This document shows, one piece after another, positions 60,817 through 64,000 of a DNA stretch of 64,000 nucleotides. This DNA is from Pachyseris speciosa. Its lineage: Eukaryota; Cnidaria; Anthozoa; Scleractinia; Pachyseridae. A model generated the notes under the pieces. That model did not search any database and had not been told where the DNA came from. It saw nothing but the letters and a program-made list of their open reading frames with translations. Location of the stretch: NCBI GenBank assembly GCA_016490735.1, contig JAEMWC010000613.1:217501-281500 (forward strand), written 5' to 3'. The position numbers and the translations under genes were made by a program. Position 1 is the stretch's first letter, and each line of letters opens with the position of its first letter.

Positions 60817-61009
60817 TACAGGTCACATTCCACAGGCCACAAGTACAGGTCATTGTTTTATTGATTGGTAACCTGCTAAGCAAAACAGTTTCTCCTTAAT
60901 CTATACTAGAAAAGTTTGGATAGTGATGAGGGCTGGGAGACACTTTTGGGCTTCTATATTTATCCGTAGCAAGGTGACCTGCATGTTGACCTGTGGAATG
61001 TGACCTGTA
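60817..61009. repeat. Inverted repeat, 20-bp arms
   Basis: TACAGGTCACATTCCACAGG at 60817 and its perfect complement at 60990-61009. Spacer about 155 bp and non-coding. Possibly a small foldback element. Confidence 0.65.
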
Positions 61010-62409
61010 TTTTATACCCGCCGCTTTCATACAAAGAAGATTCCTAACTAACAGTTTCCATCACTTATATAACAGATATTCCAATTTTGGTTTCGGCAGT
61101 GGTTTCAGCAGGTAATTAAGTAATACCTTCACTATTCGCAAAATTCTCCATTGAACATTTTCCACCCGCTTCATTCGACGACGCATCCATTCCTGGAAAA
61201 AAGATGGGAAGATCTGATTATATACAACTACGCAAAACGAACACCATTACAACAACCAAAAGTAAGTACTTACCATCATATTCCTCTGAATTTACAGTAA
61301 ATGTTGATTGCGTTCGCGTATCAAGAAAAGCGGGGAAAATTCGTGAACAATAGGCATTGTTAACATGTCCGAAAAGACCATAAAAGGTAATTTTGAAATA
61401 ATCCCATCAGCGGGAAAACAATAGTATGTTAAATGCCCGCGGGAGATTTAAAATTCCCAATTGCTCCACGAGCGGTGAATTTATATCTTCGGCGAAAACC
61501 GAAGTAACGAGAAAATTTCCCTAGGGGTAGAGTAAGAGTTACATTTGGTACGAGACGAGTAGCCACACAGGGGTGGAGGGTCGGAACACCGAATGTCGCG
61601 CGCTTGCGACTCGCACCTTATGTAGTACATGTAGAACTTGGAGTAAAACGTTTTTAGTTTACTGGTTGCAAATTTGCCAAAAGCTATTCATACTCATATC
61701 GACAAGTTCGATTTTGTCCGATTTCTGAACTAATCGAACGCAAGCGAACATCCTAAATATCACCGTGAATCTACTAGTTTGCGTAGCAGGCGCTACTGAG
61801 AAAGGGAAAGGGACGGGGGCTTGCCACGCAGGCTACCGTGAATGCAAAGTCGACCATGCAAACCAGCCTCAAAATAGAACATGGTCGAACCTAATCATCC
61901 TCAATTGAACGTTTCGATAGGCCAAATTTTTTTTGGGAGAGGTCGATTGTGTTCGAGTACCTAACTCAAACCCAATCGTGTGATTGGGGCTCGATCAAGT
62001 TTGATTGAGTTCCATTAATTGAACGTTCGATTTGGTTCGATTTGTAACGTCGTGGGTTAAAGATGCAAGTTCCACAACAAATGCTTCGAGCACGTTTAAA
62101 AAATGATTTCTCCAGCTTGATTGTTTTAAGCGAACGAATTCAAATTTTCAAAAGTTTTTATTTGAGCTAAAGTATAACAATGGTTGAAAATTTGTCACAT
62201 CTCCCCTTCAAAATGGCGCTTTTACTCTTAATCGTAATTGATCTCTTTCTAGTACGCGCTTTTTGTTAAAAGCTCTCTCGACGCATTAACGAAACGGGTC
62301 TCTGCGATGTGGAAAACAATAAATGGAACAAGAGGTAGAACTAAACTAGAGTCTGCACCGTTGGCGACATAAATTGTTCACGTTTCAAATGGTTTTAATC
62401 CGGACGCGA

Positions 62410-63055
62410 GGCATCGTCTTGAAAAAGAATAAAACTATCACCCCTTTGTCAAATGCCACGCCTACCGCCAGAGGTTTTGCTGAAACTACAACCCATAAAT
62501 ATCTTCTTTTTTTTTTAATCCAACGATTTAACTCGGGCGTTGTTTTAAATTCCTAAGAGGCATTTTCCCAAACACAAAATTTTTCTTCTCTTTTCTTTTA
62601 CGTTACGAGTAGAGCGTGATAGTTTTAAAACTATCACCTCTTTGTTCAGTAAATGCCGCGCACGCCACCTGAGTGCTCTCGCCACAAGACTAAATCAGAA
62701 CAACCCTCAAATATCATTTTTCAATTTGAACGATTTAACTTGACGGTTTTTTAATTCCTAAGCGGTATCCCCCCTCCCTCAAAAAAATTTTTTTTCCTTC
62801 TCTTTTCTTTCACGTTAGGAGAGTGAAAGAGTGATAGTTTTAAAACCAACGCCTCTTTTTTTAAGAGCCGCGCTAGACCGATGCTTTTGTTTTTTAAAAC
62901 AAAAGCTAAATTAGAACGACCACTCTGAAATATCTTTTTCATGGGCTCCTGCCTTTTTCAATCCAACGGCTTAGTCGAGCGATTTTTCAAGTCCAAAGCG
63001 CGAGTTTTCATACACGAAGCTTTTTCTTTTCTTTCTAATCGCGTTCCTAAAGTTT
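62410..63055. repeat. Imperfect tandem repeat, about three units of 195-215 bp
   Basis: Each unit has AAAAC[TC]A[TA]C[AG]CC[TC]CT, a later AAATAT block, AATCCAACGATTTAA-like sequence and CCTAAG/CCAAAG, ending in a TTCTCTTTTCTTT run. Anchor positions are 62434, 62630 and 62845. Confidence 0.6.
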
Positions 63056-63810
63056 TAATCAGCTGGTTCGCCGATGCACAGAACATATAGAGAGACAAAG
63101 AATACTGTTGCGCATTTTCTCCCCTGGGTACCCCTGTGTAAACAGCACCTTAATGTGCAACTAACACGCCGACAATTTTGCGTCGATTCGAATTCATCTT
63201 CGCCGAGTCTCGGCACAATTCCCTCAGCGGAAGAAACAACAAAGGGGCTATTGTTTGGACTTGTGAAGACGAATTTTCCCCACTACAAAATGGGCCATTT
63301 CTTGATACGGGAAAATCTCTCTTCTTCCGATCTGCGCACTGAGCGGCTTTCCGCCATCGTTCCAAACAACGAGTTGACTCTCACAAACAACCGTGATAAT
63401 TGTCGAGCAATGTGCAAATTGACGTCTACCTTGACAGACAGACAGTTGATAACTCGTTTCTGCGAATTGCATTTTTCACCTATACAAGTCACTCATGAAA
63501 ACAATAGCTTACGTAACCGTCACCTTGAATAAAAATATCTATTCAATGTCATTAAATGTTTGATTCACTGTTTTCCAAAAAAAAGGGAGGCGAAATTCGG
63601 TGATATAATTGCAGGCAGAAAACAATGGTTTGGATGGTGATCAGTAATTTTAATAGATAATTACTTCGGCTCGCAGCATTACCTGCATTATATCCAGTAT
63701 TAGTATAAATCTACTAGCGTTCTATCACGAATGCCGGTCTCTGATTGGCTACGCTACTCGCTATCTATTCTGTGATAGATAGTGAGTTAAGCTAAATACT
63801 TTGAATTCCT

Positions 63811-64000
63811 AACGCTGCGGGTGCATTTTGCGTTCAATCGATTGTCATGTAAATTACGCCAACAATGTGGTTGGATCGCAATCAAAAACAAAACGACGAA
63901 TTAAAATCAAAAGGAAGCTCATCTCAAGGGCCCGTGAAGTTAACACAATACCTCTATTACGTTTTTCAACAAATTCCACCCTGGCGACCACACGTTTGAA
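63811..64000 (+). other. Second copy of the TRPA-B 5' flank at the window edge
   Basis: Starting at CTAACGCTGCGGGTGCATTT, the sequence follows 46051-46243 with few substitutions and small indels, and it is still matching when the window ends. By analogy the start codon of a third TRPA-like gene would lie about 20 bp further right. No coding sequence of that gene is in view. Confidence 0.75.

Larger units (their letters stand above)
58885..63810. other. 3' flank of TRPA-B, no gene recognised
   Basis: Contains a short (TTATTG)n run near 59,705, the 60.8-kb inverted repeat, clustered GTTCGATT-like motifs at 61.7-62.05 kb and the 62.4-63.05 kb tandem repeat. A 152-codon frame at 63074-63532 has no recognisable domain. 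Confidence 0.5.

Noticed and set aside
63074..63532. 152-codon plus-strand frame
   Set aside because: No recognisable domain, overlapping frames of similar length on the other strand, and next to satellite-like sequence.

Overview
This is a eukaryotic, animal-type genomic window. It has multi-exon genes with GT-AG introns, many miniature inverted-repeat elements (MITEs), microsatellites and several transposon classes. The TRPA-like channels, the P-type and hAT transposons and the K02A2.6-type Gypsy element suggest a cnidarian, most likely a stony coral or relative. That is an inference from gene and repeat content; no species-specific marker was seen.

Left part (1-19 kb). A TIPRL/TIP41-like gene (PP2A-pathway regulator) runs on the minus strand, with five exons in view and its 3' end off the left edge. 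It is head-to-head with a five-exon plus-strand gene for a class-V PLP aminotransferase of the isopenicillin-N-epimerase-like group; the start codons are about 225 bp apart. The aminotransferase's 5.9-kb second intron is mostly a giant, decayed palindrome (about 8.18-13.11 kb). Near-identical 390-bp palindromic repeats sit at its centre and near its left end.

Middle and right (19-59 kb). Two paralogous TRPA1-like cation channel genes lie head-to-head: TRPA-A (minus, 34.67 to 19.13 kb) and TRPA-B (plus, 46.27 to 58.88 kb). Each has ten exons with matching phases, and six of the ten pairs are identical in length. They encode about 1150-1180 aa with N-terminal ankyrin repeats, six membrane segments and a C-terminal coiled coil. 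TRPA-A has a C at the +1 position of one expected splice donor. A hAT element with a frameshifted transposase lies in TRPA-A intron 8, and a LINE fragment and a Mutator-like MITE lie in its intron 7. About 190 bp of TRPA-B's 5' flank recurs at the extreme right edge (63.81-64.00 kb), so a third copy may start just outside the window.

Between the two TRPA genes is an 8.1-kb P-superfamily transposon (37,909-46,022) with long TIRs and a perfect 8-bp target duplication. It carries a THAP exon and a transposase 3' exon on the plus strand, with the catalytic middle missing. Convergent to these, on the minus strand, is an intact two-exon gene for an uncharacterised C2H2 zinc-finger protein. The two outer ends share a subterminal promoter-like block. 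A young, intact Gypsy retrotransposon (132-bp LTRs differing at one base, 5-bp target duplication) is nested inside. This P-like element with an opposite-strand cargo gene is the most unusual system in the window.

The remaining DNA (introns, 59-64 kb) is mainly MITEs, satellites and unannotated sequence.
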